A stretch of 64,000 bases of DNA from Nitrosomonas communis. GTDB taxonomy: Bacteria > Pseudomonadota > Gammaproteobacteria > Burkholderiales > Nitrosomonadaceae. Under the pieces are notes generated by a model. The model worked only from the letters and a program-made list of their open reading frames with translations, was not told the DNA's origin and did not search any database. Positions 48,945 to 59,015 of this stretch are shown piece by piece (positions within the stretch are counted from its first letter, which is position 1; each line of letters starts with the position of its first letter). The stretch lies in the NCBI RefSeq assembly GCF_001007935.1, contig NZ_CP011451.1, positions 1,984,001 to 2,048,000 of the forward strand, in the 5' to 3' direction. Made by a program: the position numbers and the translations under genes.

Positions 48945-49699
48945 GCACGCACAATATTAGCTGACAAGGCGGCATGATCGGAAATTCTCGACCAGGGGTG
49001 GCTTTGATGGATACAGACATTTTTTACCTGAAAACCACGCACATAAATCCGGTCAAGACGTAATAATGGAAAGATGGAGGGGTAGCTGCGGGCTGTTCTA
49101 CCATGGGTCTGTTCAAAAACCTCGGTTAGTTGCAAGTGCTTCATCAGGAGGCGGCTGGCTGTTCCGTGCCAGTCATTGAAATCTCCCGCAATCACCAGGG
49201 GAGCATGAGGCGGCACGAGTTGTTTGATACGCTTCTCCATTGCTTCGAGCTGTCTGCGCTGGCCGCGCCTGAATAATCCCAGATGAACACAAATGCAGTG
49301 CAGGGTTTCCTGCCAGCCGGGAATACTGAGTTCACAGTGGAGTAAGCCACGGTTCTCAAAGCGATGAGACGAAATATCTTCGTTCTCCCAGCTTACAATA
49401 GGAAAGCGGCTGAGAATGGCATTGCCATGATGCCCTTCGTCGTACACCGCATTCTTGCCATAGGCAAAATCCTGCCATACTGAATCTGCCAAAAACTCAT
49501 GTTGGGAAATGTTTGGCCAACTTATAAAACGGGAAGCATGTTTGCTGTGTTCGCCGACCACTTCTTGTAAAAAGACGATGTCAGTGCCGAGCGCACGTAA
49601 TTGATCGCGCAGTTCGTGCAATACCAGGCGATGATTGAAATAGGAGAAACCCTTGTGGATATTGTAGGTGGCAATATGCAGTATATCGATCATAGGCAA
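48941..49699 (-). CDS. Endonuclease/exonuclease/phosphatase-fold protein (YbhP-like)
   Basis: A 252-residue EEP-fold protein. Active-site features are IATYNIHKG (about residues 8-16), FLQEV with catalytic Glu (about 43-47), VIAGDFNDW (about 169-177) and the C-terminal SDHAALSA. In E. coli YbhP is the partner gene of clsB; the overlapping pair here suggests a linked role in lipid metabolism, perhaps as a phosphatase. The substrate is not known. Confidence 0.88.
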   Translation of the reverse strand: MPMIDILHIATYNIHKGFSYFNHRLVLHELRDQLRALGTDIVFLQEVVGEHSKHASRFISWPNISQHEFLADSVWQDFAYGKNAVYDEGHHGNAILSRFPIVSWENEDISSHRFENRGLLHCELSIPGWQETLHCICVHLGLFRRGQRRQLEAMEKRIKQLVPPHAPLVIAGDFNDWHGTASRLLMKHLQLTEVFEQTHGRTARSYPSIFPLLRLDRIYVRGFQVKNVCIHQSHPWSRISDHAALSANIVRA

Positions 49700-49760
49700 C
49701 TATAAGAAATGGCAAATCACAAAGTTCAGAACACTGACGCATTCAATATATCGTATTTTA

Positions 49761-50861
49761 CTACTTTGAAACAGCGAGCATTCTTTCCAGTGTCAATCTG
49801 GCAAGTTTTGCTTCATGAACCGGTACCTTGATTTGGTTGACTACATTACCTGCTACCAGATTTTCCAATGCCCATGCCAGATGCTGAGGATCAATTCGTG
49901 CCATGGTTGAGCACATGCACACCATGGGTGACATGAACTGAATAATTTTATCCTGAGATTTGAATTCTTCAGCAATCCGTCCAACCAGATTCAATTCGGT
50001 ACCCACCAACCAGCGGGTTCCTGCTTTGGCTTCACGAATGGTATTGATAATGAATTCAGTGGAACCGACATAATCTGAAGCTTTGCAAACTTCAAAACTG
50101 CATTCTGGGTGCGAAATGACTAAACCTTCAGGGTGTTGATTGCGAAATCGCAGGATATGTTGTGGCTGGAACATCTGATGGACTGAGCAATGCCCTTTCC
50201 ATAACAAGATCTTGGCTTTTTTGATTTGCTCTTCGGTCAATCCACCCATGGGCTCATCAAAATCCCAAACGGGCATTTGTTCGAGAGGGAGGTCCAATTT
50301 GTAGCCACTCCAGCGCCCTAGATGCTGATCAGGAAAAAATAATACTTTTTCCCGCTGGGCAAACGACCATTGCAGAATTTTAGTGGCATTACTGGAGGTA
50401 CAGACAATGCCGCCATGCTCTCCACAAAAAGCTTTTAAATCAGCACTCGAATTGATGTAGGTTACCGGTGTAATAACTTCATCAGGATCAAGTATTTCAG
50501 CTAATTCACGCCAGGCTCTTTCTACTTTAGAGAGATTAGCCATATCAGCCATCGAACAACCTGCTGCGAGATCAGGCAGAATAGCAATCTGCTCCGGGCT
50601 TGACAGGATGTCCGCAACTTCTGCCATAAAATGCACGCCACAAAAAACCAGATAATCAGCATCCGTTTTTGCCGCAAGATATGACAGTTTTAAAGAATCT
50701 CCCATCAGATCGGCATGCCGATAAACATCTGCTCGTTGATAGTGATGCGCCAGGATAACAGCACGTTTCCCTAATTTTTCTTTAGCAGCAATAATACGTT
50801 GTACACAGGTTTCATCCTGTAACAGTTCAAAGTCTTCAAAATCGATAGCGTTTGCGTGCAT
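49761..50861 (-). CDS. nadA: Quinolinate synthase A
   Basis: Forms quinolinate from iminoaspartate and dihydroxyacetone phosphate, the start of NAD synthesis. The 366-residue protein has VILAHHYQRADVYRHADLMG (about residues 36-55), VFCGVHFMAEVADIL (cluster Cys, about 84), CTSSNATKILQW (about 150) and VCMCSTMARIDPQHL (cluster Cys near residue 320). A [4Fe-4S] cluster is expected. It is a single gene with no NAD-biosynthesis neighbours. Confidence 0.95.
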   Translation of the reverse strand: MHANAIDFEDFELLQDETCVQRIIAAKEKLGKRAVILAHHYQRADVYRHADLMGDSLKLSYLAAKTDADYLVFCGVHFMAEVADILSSPEQIAILPDLAAGCSMADMANLSKVERAWRELAEILDPDEVITPVTYINSSADLKAFCGEHGGIVCTSSNATKILQWSFAQREKVLFFPDQHLGRWSGYKLDLPLEQMPVWDFDEPMGGLTEEQIKKAKILLWKGHCSVHQMFQPQHILRFRNQHPEGLVISHPECSFEVCKASDYVGSTEFIINTIREAKAGTRWLVGTELNLVGRIAEEFKSQDKIIQFMSPMVCMCSTMARIDPQHLAWALENLVAGNVVNQIKVPVHEAKLARLTLERMLAVSK

Positions 50862-51266
50862 GGTTATTTCAAAATTTGATTAGGAAATGTATTAACATAA
50901 TCATATTGTGGCAGGGATTCAAGTTTAAAGAGCATAAAGCATAAAATTCTCAAATCGTATGCTGGATGTTTCTTTCTATCTATCGAAAGAACGCTCACCC
51001 ACAATGAAAAACAGCATGTTTGACTGTTTGGTTGATTAGAGTGTGACTTTGATATAATTATCCAGCCAAATTAATTTTAAGCGCCTGGATGACTCCTTTG
51101 CTGGATAAAACTAAAAGTCTTGTGCATAAAACGGTTAAACTTCTTGTAACTAACGAATATAAATTATTATTTTCAGACAATTCTCTCGCTATTCTGTTCA
51201 TTATTGCTTCAGTAATAAGCAAAGATAGGCAAAGAAGATTGTTATGTAAAAAAGTGATATCGTGAG
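50862..51266. other. Intergenic gap of about 405 bases
   Basis: AT-rich region between divergent nadA and lptC that must contain both promoters. TTTCTATCTATCGAAAGAA is a small inverted repeat. kdsC/kdsD, often upstream of lptC, are absent here. No RNA gene recognised. Confidence 0.35.
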
Positions 51267-51887
51267 ATGATCCACCGTCTACTCCCAGGCCCTATTGCCC
51301 TTTTGACGATACTTGCATTGTTGACATTATGGCTGGATCAAGCGATTCAATATCCAAGAAGCCGTGAAGATTACGATTCAAATCATCAACCTGACTATAT
51401 TATTGAAAATCTTGCGGGCGTCCAAGTCGCTTATGATAAAGCACGTCAGCTTCTTTTTTCTGCCGATGTGATGACCCATTATCCGGCAGGAGATATGTCT
51501 TATTATGAACAGGTTGATTTTACCCGTTTGCAACCGGATAAGCCGTTGGTACATATTAGCGCTGATTATGCTGAGTTTGATGACGGTAAAGATATCTATC
51601 TCAAGGAAAACGTGTTCATCATTAGAGAAAAAGACTTAGATAGGGTGACGATGCGTACTGAATTTCTGCATCTGATCCCTCATGCTGAAATTGCAAAAAC
51701 AGATCAGCCTGTAACGCTGGTAAAGATGGATATGACCGTAAATGCGGTAGGGATGGAGTTAAATGATCGAACAGAAAAAATTGATCTGAAATCAAGGGTA
51801 AAAGTGCGAGTGAACAAAAGGCAGCAGAGTACTGATCGATCTTTGAATAAAAAGCCGCAGACCCAACCAAATCAGCCTAAAAAATGA
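51267..51887 (+). CDS. lptC: LPS export protein LptC
   Basis: Bitopic inner-membrane component that passes lipopolysaccharide from LptB2FG to LptA. The 206-residue protein has one N-terminal span (ALLTILALLTLWLDQAIQ, about residues 11-28) and a beta-jellyroll domain with QPDYIIENLAGVQVAYD (about 41-57) and repeated V-D/H-V strands. A Lys/Gln/Pro-rich tail ends it. It overlaps lptA by 4 bases. Confidence 0.92.
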   Translation: MIHRLLPGPIALLTILALLTLWLDQAIQYPRSREDYDSNHQPDYIIENLAGVQVAYDKARQLLFSADVMTHYPAGDMSYYEQVDFTRLQPDKPLVHISADYAEFDDGKDIYLKENVFIIREKDLDRVTMRTEFLHLIPHAEIAKTDQPVTLVKMDMTVNAVGMELNDRTEKIDLKSRVKVRVNKRQQSTDRSLNKKPQTQPNQPKK

Positions 51888-52438
51888 ATGTATTTTTTTT
51901 CGTCTTGTTAATTATTGGCACACTGTGCTCGGAGCACGTTCTGGCAGAACGCGCTGATCGTAATAAACCGATTCAGATAGAATCAGATAGTGCTACAGTC
52001 GAAGACTATAAACGTAAGGATAATTTTCGCATAAGCACCTTTATCGGTAACGTTATTTATACGCAGGGGACGCGTATCATGAGGGCAGATAAGGTGATCA
52101 TAAAAGAGGATCTCAAAGGCTTCCACTATGCGACCGCTTACGGAGATCTTGTCAGTTACCGGGAGAAACGTGATAGTGTTGACGAGTATATTGAGGGTTG
52201 GAGTCAACGCGTAGAATATGATGAAAAGGCCGATAAAATCGAGTTATTTGGCAAGGCGCTGTTAAAGCGAGGGGAGGATGAAGTGCGTGGCGACTATATT
52301 TCTTATGATATTATGCGGGATTTCTTCGAGGTGATCAGCGGCAAAGAGAAAAAAGCTCAAGAAAAATCAGACAGCAGAGTGCGGGTGATTATTCAGCCTA
52401 AAACAAAATCCCCCAAAACAACAGATGATGGAGAATAG
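51884..52438 (+). CDS. lptA: LPS transport periplasmic protein LptA
   Basis: Periplasmic bridge protein for LPS. The 184-residue protein has a cleavable signal ([18 protein letters not shown], about residues 3-20) and the OstA fold: [35 protein letters not shown] (about 48-66), [19 protein letters not shown]. Its stop codon lies 10 bases past the start of a possible longer LptB frame; the preferred LptB start is 38 bases downstream. Confidence 0.93.
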   Translation: MNVFFFVLLIIGTLCSEHVLAERADRNKPIQIESDSATVEDYKRKDNFRISTFIGNVIYTQGTRIMRADKVIIKEDLKGFHYATAYGDLVSYREKRDSVDEYIEGWSQRVEYDEKADKIELFGKALLKRGEDEVRGDYISYDIMRDFFEVISGKEKKAQEKSDSRVRVIIQPKTKSPKTTDDGE

Positions 52439-52475
52439 TTTTTGTGCTACCGCCATAGATCACGCGGAAAATATC

Positions 52476-53198
52476 ATGAGCGTACTTAGAGCTGACCATT
52501 TGATGAAAAGCTATAAATCTCGTACAGTAGTGCGGGATGTGTCCTTTTCTATCAGTAGTGGCGAAGTGGTTGGTTTGCTTGGCCCCAATGGAGCGGGCAA
52601 AACCACTTGTTTTTATATGATAGTGGGGCTGATACCATTAGGCGATGGTGAAATTCATTTGAACGACCGTGACTTGAGCAATATGCCGATTCATCAACGT
52701 GCGCGCCTTGGTTTGAGCTATTTGCCTCAGGAAGCTTCCATTTTTCGGCGTCTCTCGGTTGAAGATAATATCCTGGCTGTACTGGAGCTGCAGAATTTTA
52801 ATGCTGCTGAGATTCAGCAACGGCTGGATCATTTATTGCAAGATTTGCATATTACTCATCTGCGAGAGAATCTGGGTATTAGCCTATCGGGTGGTGAGAG
52901 GCGGCGTGTAGAGATTGCGCGTGCTTTGGCTACAAAACCAAGTTTTATTCTTTTGGATGAACCCTTTGCAGGTGTAGATCCAATCGCAGTCATGGATATC
53001 CAGAAAGTGATTGGTTTTCTCAAAGAACGTGGTATTGGCGTGCTGATTACTGATCATAATGTGAGAGAAACATTAGGTATTTGTGATCGCGCCTATATTA
53101 TCAGTGAAGGGACCGTGCTTGCCAGCGGTAAACCTAGCGAAATTATAGATAATGAGCGGGTAAGGGAAGTTTATCTAGGAGAGCATTTCCGGCTTTAA
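52476..53198 (+). CDS. lptB: LPS export ABC transporter ATP-binding protein LptB
   Basis: Cytoplasmic ATPase that drives LPS extraction with LptFG. I choose Met at 52476 because it matches the length and start of LptB ([19 protein letters not shown]) and has GCGGAAAA before it, giving 240 residues; a start at 52425 would overlap lptA. Motifs: Walker [13 protein letters not shown] (about 35-46), Q-loop LPQEAS, signature [15 protein letters not shown] (about 136-150), Walker [14 protein letters not shown] (about 156-168) and the H-loop ITDHNVRE. Confidence 0.94.
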   Translation: MSVLRADHLMKSYKSRTVVRDVSFSISSGEVVGLLGPNGAGKTTCFYMIVGLIPLGDGEIHLNDRDLSNMPIHQRARLGLSYLPQEASIFRRLSVEDNILAVLELQNFNAAEIQQRLDHLLQDLHITHLRENLGISLSGGERRRVEIARALATKPSFILLDEPFAGVDPIAVMDIQKVIGFLKERGIGVLITDHNVRETLGICDRAYIISEGTVLASGKPSEIIDNERVREVYLGEHFRL

Positions 53199-53252
53199 TG
53201 ATGAATATTCGATTCATGAAGCGAGATAGGAGATCGCTGCTTTCTCAGAACT

Positions 53253-54710
53253 ATGAAACCTACTCTTCATCTTAAATTAACTACCAGTCTTAAGCTTACG
53301 CCACAGTTGCAACAGTCCATAAAATTGCTGCAGCTTTCTACCATTGAGTTAAATCAGGAAATAGAACGTATGCTGCAGAATAATCCTCTGCTGGAATTAA
53401 GCGATAAGACGGATTATGATCAGATGCATGCAGAGGATTTCTCGCTCTCATTACCCTTGGATAGGACTTCGCCCATTGAGTTGAATGACGCACAACATCA
53501 AGAGAAGGATGATGAATTGAGCTTACCTTCCAGTGAAGAGACTTACAGGCTTGGTGATTATGAAATCTTTTCCAGTCATCGAGAAAGTGAGGAGGATGAA
53601 TGGGATTTTACCCAACAGATGATCAATCCTCCCACTTTGCGTGAACATCTCATTATGCAAATCAGCTTGAGCCAGATCAGCGAACGCGACCGTCAAATCG
53701 TGAGGATATTAATCGAAAGTCTGGATGATGATGGTTACCTTGCGCAGGACCTGCAAGAATTATTTGAAATGCTGCCAGCAGAGTTGGGCATTCATCTGGC
53801 TGACTTGCAGACAGCGCTTAAATATTTGCAACAATTGGATCCACCCGGTTTAGGTGCACGTAATTTGCAAGAGTGTCTACTCTTGCAGCTACAAGCACTG
53901 CCTGAAGACACGCCTTGTCGTCAGGAGGCGATTTTGCTTGTGGAGCACGATCTAGAGATACTTGCTTCAAAAGATTTTAAACAGATTAAGAAGTTGTTGC
54001 ATTGTGATGATGAATGCCTGCGTTCCGTGCAGCAACTTATTACTCAATTGAATCCCAAACCGGGTAGTACGTTCAATTCAGCTGCCTCGCGTTATGTCAT
54101 ACCTGACGTAATTGTGACTAAGCTTAATGGGGCATGGGTAGCAAAACTTAATCCTGAATCAATTCCCCGCCTTAGTATTAATCAACTTTATGCTGGTATA
54201 TTAAAGCGTGATCGAAATGATTCGACTCAAATGTTAATGAGTCAGCTTAATGAAGCCAAATGGATGCTTAAGAATATCCAGCAACGTTCTGAAACTATTT
54301 TTCGAGTATCCACTATTATAGTAGAGCACCAGCAGGCTTTCTTCGAGCATGGGGCAGTTGCAATGCGTCCGCTTGTCATGAGGGAAATTGCAGAAGCTCT
54401 GAATTTGCATGAATCTACCGTCTCACGTGTTACCACGCAAAAGTTTATGCATACACCCCAAGGCATATTTGAGCTCAAGTATTTTTTTGGAAGCCATGTC
54501 GCAACCCATGGTGGCGGAGCCTGCTCTGCTATTGCAATTCGTACTTTAATCAAACAATTGATACAAGGTGAGGAACAGAAAAAGCCGCTTACTGATAATC
54601 GGATTTCCCAGATTCTGGCTGAGCAGGGAATTATTGTTGCACGTCGTACGGTTGCAAAATACCGCGAATCGATGCAAATTCCCCCAGCTAATCTTCGTAA
54701 AGGGCTTTAA
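53253..54710 (+). CDS. rpoN: RNA polymerase sigma-54 factor
   Basis: Directs RNA polymerase to -24/-12 promoters, needing enhancer-binding ATPases. The 485-residue protein shows region I (TPQLQQSIKLLQLSTIELNQ, about residues 16-35), an acidic linker (about 50-110), a core-binding domain, HLHESTVSRVTTQKF-like HTH (here NLHESTVSRVTTQKFM, about 385-400), and the RpoN box ARRTVAKYRE (about 465-474). Follows lptCAB as in many proteobacteria; hpf/ptsN do not follow here. Confidence 0.96.
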   Translation: MKPTLHLKLTTSLKLTPQLQQSIKLLQLSTIELNQEIERMLQNNPLLELSDKTDYDQMHAEDFSLSLPLDRTSPIELNDAQHQEKDDELSLPSSEETYRLGDYEIFSSHRESEEDEWDFTQQMINPPTLREHLIMQISLSQISERDRQIVRILIESLDDDGYLAQDLQELFEMLPAELGIHLADLQTALKYLQQLDPPGLGARNLQECLLLQLQALPEDTPCRQEAILLVEHDLEILASKDFKQIKKLLHCDDECLRSVQQLITQLNPKPGSTFNSAASRYVIPDVIVTKLNGAWVAKLNPESIPRLSINQLYAGILKRDRNDSTQMLMSQLNEAKWMLKNIQQRSETIFRVSTIIVEHQQAFFEHGAVAMRPLVMREIAEALNLHESTVSRVTTQKFMHTPQGIFELKYFFGSHVATHGGGACSAIAIRTLIKQLIQGEEQKKPLTDNRISQILAEQGIIVARRTVAKYRESMQIPPANLRKGL

Positions 54711-54889
54711 TCGCATCAAAAATATTAATTTATAACAAGATAGAGAGAAGCCACTAGCATTGCTGACTTTGCCTGGCTCAAAGGAAGATGTACTCTGCGA
54801 CCAATAAATTGCTTTCTCTCGTTCTGCCGGCGCGATCAAGCTGAAATCATTTATTCCGTAGTAGCGAACGTCCGTATTGTCAGAACCAA

Positions 54890-55609
54890 CTACATACCGG
54901 GCCTTTTAACATTGCACACCACAGTCACCGAGGGAACTATCAGATTTGAATGTCTACCGAGAGGCTTAAGTAAGTTTTCAAATAAGGTGACATTTAGAGC
55001 ATCGCCGAAATGATCCCTGATAGCAGCCCAATATCGAAAGCCACTGCCATAATCAAGTATAGAGGGTATGGTTATTTTAGCGTTTGTGAGCAAAGTTTCT
55101 AATTCGGCATCGTTAACCGTGGCTGAGACTCCGACATATGACATATCTGCATCGAGAACAGAACCACTTGCAGTGGTGCTTGATAGCACATGCTTGGCTT
55201 CTAGCCCATAGAATAACTTGGCATCTAAGGCGATTGCTGGATCAGGTTGCTCAAAATCGCCTATAATCCCATTCTTCATGAAGCTTATCGTTACACCAAG
55301 AGCATAACTATCTTTAAGATCGATCATCTTGGATCCTACCCATGAGGGGAGCATTGATCCAAATGCCTGGCGGCGATCGTGGCGGGCAAGGTCGATTTTA
55401 TCTTCATAGAAATAAGTACCTTGATCAACGGTCCATTCGGTATCTTCTGGCTTCATTTGGTACTTATTCACATGGCAAGTTGCTGTAAGCACCGAGGGAA
55501 ACTCTTCCGCTATAGCAAGGGGTTGATGAGCAAGTATTGAGTTGATGAATAGCGTCACAAACATACCAATTAGTGATAATTTATTCATGGCGAGTCCCCT
55601 CGTGATCAC
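54890..55609 (-). CDS. Secreted protein of unknown function
   Basis: A 239-residue frame; a start at Met8 (55588), preceded by GAGGGG, is more likely. The N-terminus is a clear Sec signal (LSLIGMFVTLFINSILAHQPLAIA, here read in two parts, cut near AIA). The mature part of about 210 residues is mixed and has two cysteines, near its two ends (TATCHVNKY and VVCNVKRPG), which could form a disulfide. No family recognised. It begins the accessory stretch downstream of rpoN. Confidence 0.7.
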   Translation of the reverse strand: MITRGLAMNKLSLIGMFVTLFINSILAHQPLAIAEEFPSVLTATCHVNKYQMKPEDTEWTVDQGTYFYEDKIDLARHDRRQAFGSMLPSWVGSKMIDLKDSYALGVTISFMKNGIIGDFEQPDPAIALDAKLFYGLEAKHVLSSTTASGSVLDADMSYVGVSATVNDAELETLLTNAKITIPSILDYGSGFRYWAAIRDHFGDALNVTLFENLLKPLGRHSNLIVPSVTVVCNVKRPGM

Positions 55610-55847
55610 GTAGTTAAATGACTAACTGAACTTCTTTTTTACAGCCAACATAGTTCAATAAACTCAACCTACTAAGTTAAGGAATAATTTATTTTCCTTG
55701 AAGGAAAAAATATCTGAGAAGCATATGAAAACTGCACGTAGGCAAAAATACAACCGCGGATTCAAATTCAAACTGCGGCCTTTTGTTAGCTGCATGTTTT
55801 AGCTAACCGATATTCCGAAGAATACCTCATGCTTAGTTCTAAATACT

Positions 55848-56160
55848 AGGTTCTGTCAACATTTTAGTGAAGCGAAACCAATACTGAGATAGACCGTATA
55901 AACTCCATATAATTTCTAGCTATTCTTTTAATTGTGTAAGGATTGCTCTGTAATATTTAATTTTGTTGAAGAAAAACTCAATCAAATGACGCTCTTTATA
56001 AACGAACCAATCGCAATCTCTTGCATTGATTCGATTGTTGCGGACGAAATGATAGATTCAACGCCTTTTTCAGTGAGTGTTTGAATAAAAACGATCGCTA
56101 TCGTAACCTTTATCAGCCAACAGGGCTGCCGCACCTTTTACCACAGAGCTAGCAAATTCA
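55848..56160 (-). mobile_element. Decayed IS5-family (IS427-like) transposase remnant
   Basis: On the minus strand, reading from 56135, the translation gives KGAAALLADKGYDSDRF, then after a frameshift RINARDCDWFVYKERHLIEF and FFNKIKYYRAI, the C-terminal half of an IS5-family transposase, with several stops. The end GGTTCTGTCAACATTTT (near 55850) looks like the right terminus of such elements. The 5' half is missing. The remaining 55589-56375 gap holds the upstream region of the split secreted-protein gene. Confidence 0.75.
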
Positions 56161-56375
56161 GCTTACCTGATAACACTGGCTTATCCATTTGCAAAGATAA
56201 AATCTAAGGTGTTGCCTTGACATATCTGGGAATGAAGTCTGATAAGTCCGGGCCGATTCATGATAAACGTCTCATTTATCCCCAGTAACGAGTTTGACTA
56301 TGTATTCTGCTGGGTCTATATTCATCTTTGATAGAAAAGAAGTGCATTTAAATTTCTGATATATGGAAGTTAACT

Positions 56376-56400
56376 ATGATTGTTTTTCAATCGTTATATA
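56376..56400 (+). pseudogene. First eight codons of a gene split by the ISNCY-type element
   Basis: ATG at 56376 with GGAAG six bases upstream encodes MIVFQSLY and then meets the element. Joining 56400 to 58279 (removing the element and one TATATA copy) continues in frame into the secreted protein at 58279-58751. Confidence 0.7.
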
Positions 56401-58272
56401 GTGTCGGCCCGAAAACCCTCTTCTTCTATAATAAACATAGGGTTGCGTCTAATTCAAGAAAAGAAGATTGCTGAAAAAATGAGTGAAAGTGCCGTTATTA
56501 GGTGGTTTTGGCGTATTTTCAAGCAAAACAATTTCAAACTTCGATTCAAATCAGCGAAAATATTGTCCTCAAAGACAAACTTCGTTCAAGTGGAAATCAA
56601 ATGCGCGTAACCCAAACTTCCCAGATGGAATTAGGTGAAATTGATGTATCCCACATCAAATTTGACTTGAGATCACGAGATGATATTCCGAGGATACTGC
56701 GCGGCTTACAGCACCTGTACCTGGATGAGGCATTGTGCCACAAAGTTTTTGCCTTACTGGAAAGTGAAATTGCCCCCAAGGTGGATAAGCACAATGGTCG
56801 TCCTGGCATGACCCTATGGAGTGTCCTGGTATGTGGCGTATTACGGCTGGACTTAAATGCTGATTATGACCGTCTGCACGAATTGGTCAACCAGCACAGG
56901 ACCTTGCGCGCAATGTTGGGGCATAGTCTGTACGATGAAGACAAGCAATATGCCTATCAAACCCTGGTGGATAATGTCAGTTTGTTCACGCCAGAATTGC
57001 TGGACAGATTAAACCAGATCATCGTCGAGGGAGGGCATATCCTCATAAAAAAGGACGAAAGCGCCCTGCGTGGGCGGTGCGACTCCTTTGTGGTTGAAAC
57101 CGATGTGCATTTTCCAACCGACATCAACTTATTGGGGGATGCCCTGCGCAAAGCGATTACGCTGACGGCGCGCTGGTGCGAAAGCCAGCACTTAAGCGAC
57201 TGGCGGCAATATCGCTACAATCTACGTCAATTAAAACGACTTATGCGCAATGCACAGAGCAAGAAGCGCCGCAAAGCCGCAGACCAACAAAGCAACCTAC
57301 AAACGATTCAAGCGTATCAGGCCTATATTGAGCAAGCCCAATGTTACGTGAACAAAATTCAAACCACCTTAACCAAGCTGGTTACAACTGCTACGCGCGA
57401 GTTGCTGCAAAAGATTGAAATTGAAGACTGCCTCCAACATGCCAAGCGCCAAATAGACCAAATTGAGCGTCGTGTTATCAAAGGCGAAATCATTCCTCAC
57501 CAGGAAAAAGTATTCTCCATTTTTGAACCCCACACCGAATGGGTCAGTAAAGGCAAAGCCGGTGTGCCTGTCGAGTTAGGCGTCAAAGTGTGCATTCTGG
57601 AAGACCAGCATCAATTCATCTTGCACCATCACGTAATGGAAAGACAAACCGATGATCAAATTGCGGTAAACATGGTCACGCAAGCTAAAAAACGCTTTCC
57701 CATACTCAATGCCTGCAGCTTCGATAAAGGTTTTCATTCACCTGCTAACCAGGCTGAATTAGCCCAACATCTTGAGCAGGTTACGCTGCCCAAAAAAGGC
57801 AAACTATCCAAAGAGCGCAAAGCAATAGAACAAATGGAAGAATTTGTTAAAGCCCGTCGTGCGCACTCAGCAGTAGAGTCAGCAATCAATGCGCTGCAGG
57901 TGCACGGACTAGACAAATGCCTAGATCATGGCATGGGTGGTTTTAAACGTTACGTTGCACTGGCTATTGTCGCCAGAAATATCCGCCGAATAGGTGATAT
58001 TCTATGGCAGCAGGATGTTGAACGTGAACGTAAAGCTATAAAACGTCATTTAAAGCACCAACAAGCAGCTTAAGCTCTCCCGCTAACGCAAAAAACCGCC
58101 TGATTGCGAGCAATCAGTGGTGAGTGCTGGGTAGAAACCGTATTTTTCATGCCATGCCTCACAAAAATACAATCAGAGGCTTTTTTGGATGTATGGTTTC
58201 GTTGCATTTTTACAAAGGCACTTAAAAATTAAGCAGATTACTGGTGAAAAAATGGGGTTTTCGGACTGGCAC
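56401..58272 (+). mobile_element. ISNCY-type insertion sequence
   Basis: Ends are the imperfect inverted repeats GTGTCGGCCCGAAAACCC (56401-56418) and GGGTTTTCGGACTGGCAC (58255-58272), 15 of 18 matching, flanked by the direct repeat TATATA (56395-56400 and 58273-58278). Length 1872 bp with one complete transposase gene. Confidence 0.88.
56601..58073 (+). CDS. ISNCY-family transposase
   Basis: The 490-residue protein from ATG 56601 (in-frame extension upstream to 56502 has no ribosome binding site). Features: an N-terminal helical domain (DIPRILRGLQHLYLDEAL), a long basic helical middle (about residues 200-300), and a DDE-like nuclease with FSIFEPHTEWVSKGKAG (about 310-326), SFDKGFHSP (Asp) and HSAVESAINALQVHGLDKC (Glu). 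The frame is intact, so the element may be mobile. Confidence 0.88.
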   Translation: MRVTQTSQMELGEIDVSHIKFDLRSRDDIPRILRGLQHLYLDEALCHKVFALLESEIAPKVDKHNGRPGMTLWSVLVCGVLRLDLNADYDRLHELVNQHRTLRAMLGHSLYDEDKQYAYQTLVDNVSLFTPELLDRLNQIIVEGGHILIKKDESALRGRCDSFVVETDVHFPTDINLLGDALRKAITLTARWCESQHLSDWRQYRYNLRQLKRLMRNAQSKKRRKAADQQSNLQTIQAYQAYIEQAQCYVNKIQTTLTKLVTTATRELLQKIEIEDCLQHAKRQIDQIERRVIKGEIIPHQEKVFSIFEPHTEWVSKGKAGVPVELGVKVCILEDQHQFILHHHVMERQTDDQIAVNMVTQAKKRFPILNACSFDKGFHSPANQAELAQHLEQVTLPKKGKLSKERKAIEQMEEFVKARRAHSAVESAINALQVHGLDKCLDHGMGGFKRYVALAIVARNIRRIGDILWQQDVERERKAIKRHLKHQQAA

Positions 58273-58278
58273 TATATA

Positions 58279-58751
58279 ACAGTAGCAATTTCGTTCGCGA
58301 TAGTATCGTAATACCAAGCCTTGTTGCTCTCACGGTATCCAGTTTTTCAGCCATGGCCAGTGATCATGGTATGGCAGGCGCTGGCCGCACTACGATTGCA
58401 CGACAAGTTGCCGAATGGAACACCGATGGCAAACCGGTAAAACTCGAGTTTGATTTCGGGGATTTCAAGGCGTGGGCCCGGCGCGATGGCTCGTGGAATG
58501 CGGAAGGAACTGTGCAGCATCATGGTCTCATGTGTGGAATCTATACCTTGCTGCTTCGGGTAGGTCATGGTAACCCTGGCTGCATGGACGTGCAGTGGTT
58601 CCGGGAACCAGTACCCGTGGCCAGCATACAACTCTGCAACAACGCTTCCGGAATGCTCTCTGGCGGAGACTTAGAATTCCGCGATGCTACACGTTTCGAC
58701 GATATCACCTGCGCGGAACGTATCATCTCATGTAGTGGCACCTGCAAGTGA
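58279..58751 (+). CDS. Secreted protein, 5' end cut off by the ISNCY-type element
   Basis: From the ATG at 58353 there are 132 residues; upstream of it the frame is open to the IS boundary and encodes the hydrophobic run IVIPSLVALTVSSFSAMA, a signal peptide with a cleavage site near AMA-SDH. Restored with the eight codons at 56376 the protein has 165 residues. The mature part has several cysteines (about five in the last 90 residues), suggesting disulfides in an exported protein. No family recognised. Now probably not exported, since the signal start is lost. Confidence 0.6.
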
Positions 58752-59015
58752 TCAGGATGTAATACAGAATCAATTATATTTCAGTTCCCTTGGCATTGAC
58801 CTGATTGAATTAAAAAATACTCCTGCTATAAGCACGGCAATGACTGCGCCAACAGACACAAATAGTTGTCCGGGAAAAGTGTCTAAAGTAAATTTCTTCT
58901 AACACTTAAATTTAGCTGCGTGCGAGCCAAATAAAAGTGAGTGCGAACGAAGCCAGCACAACTGTGTAGATTGCCCATCTGCTGCCCCGTTCGTTAGATT
59001 TGGTGGAAATAGAGG

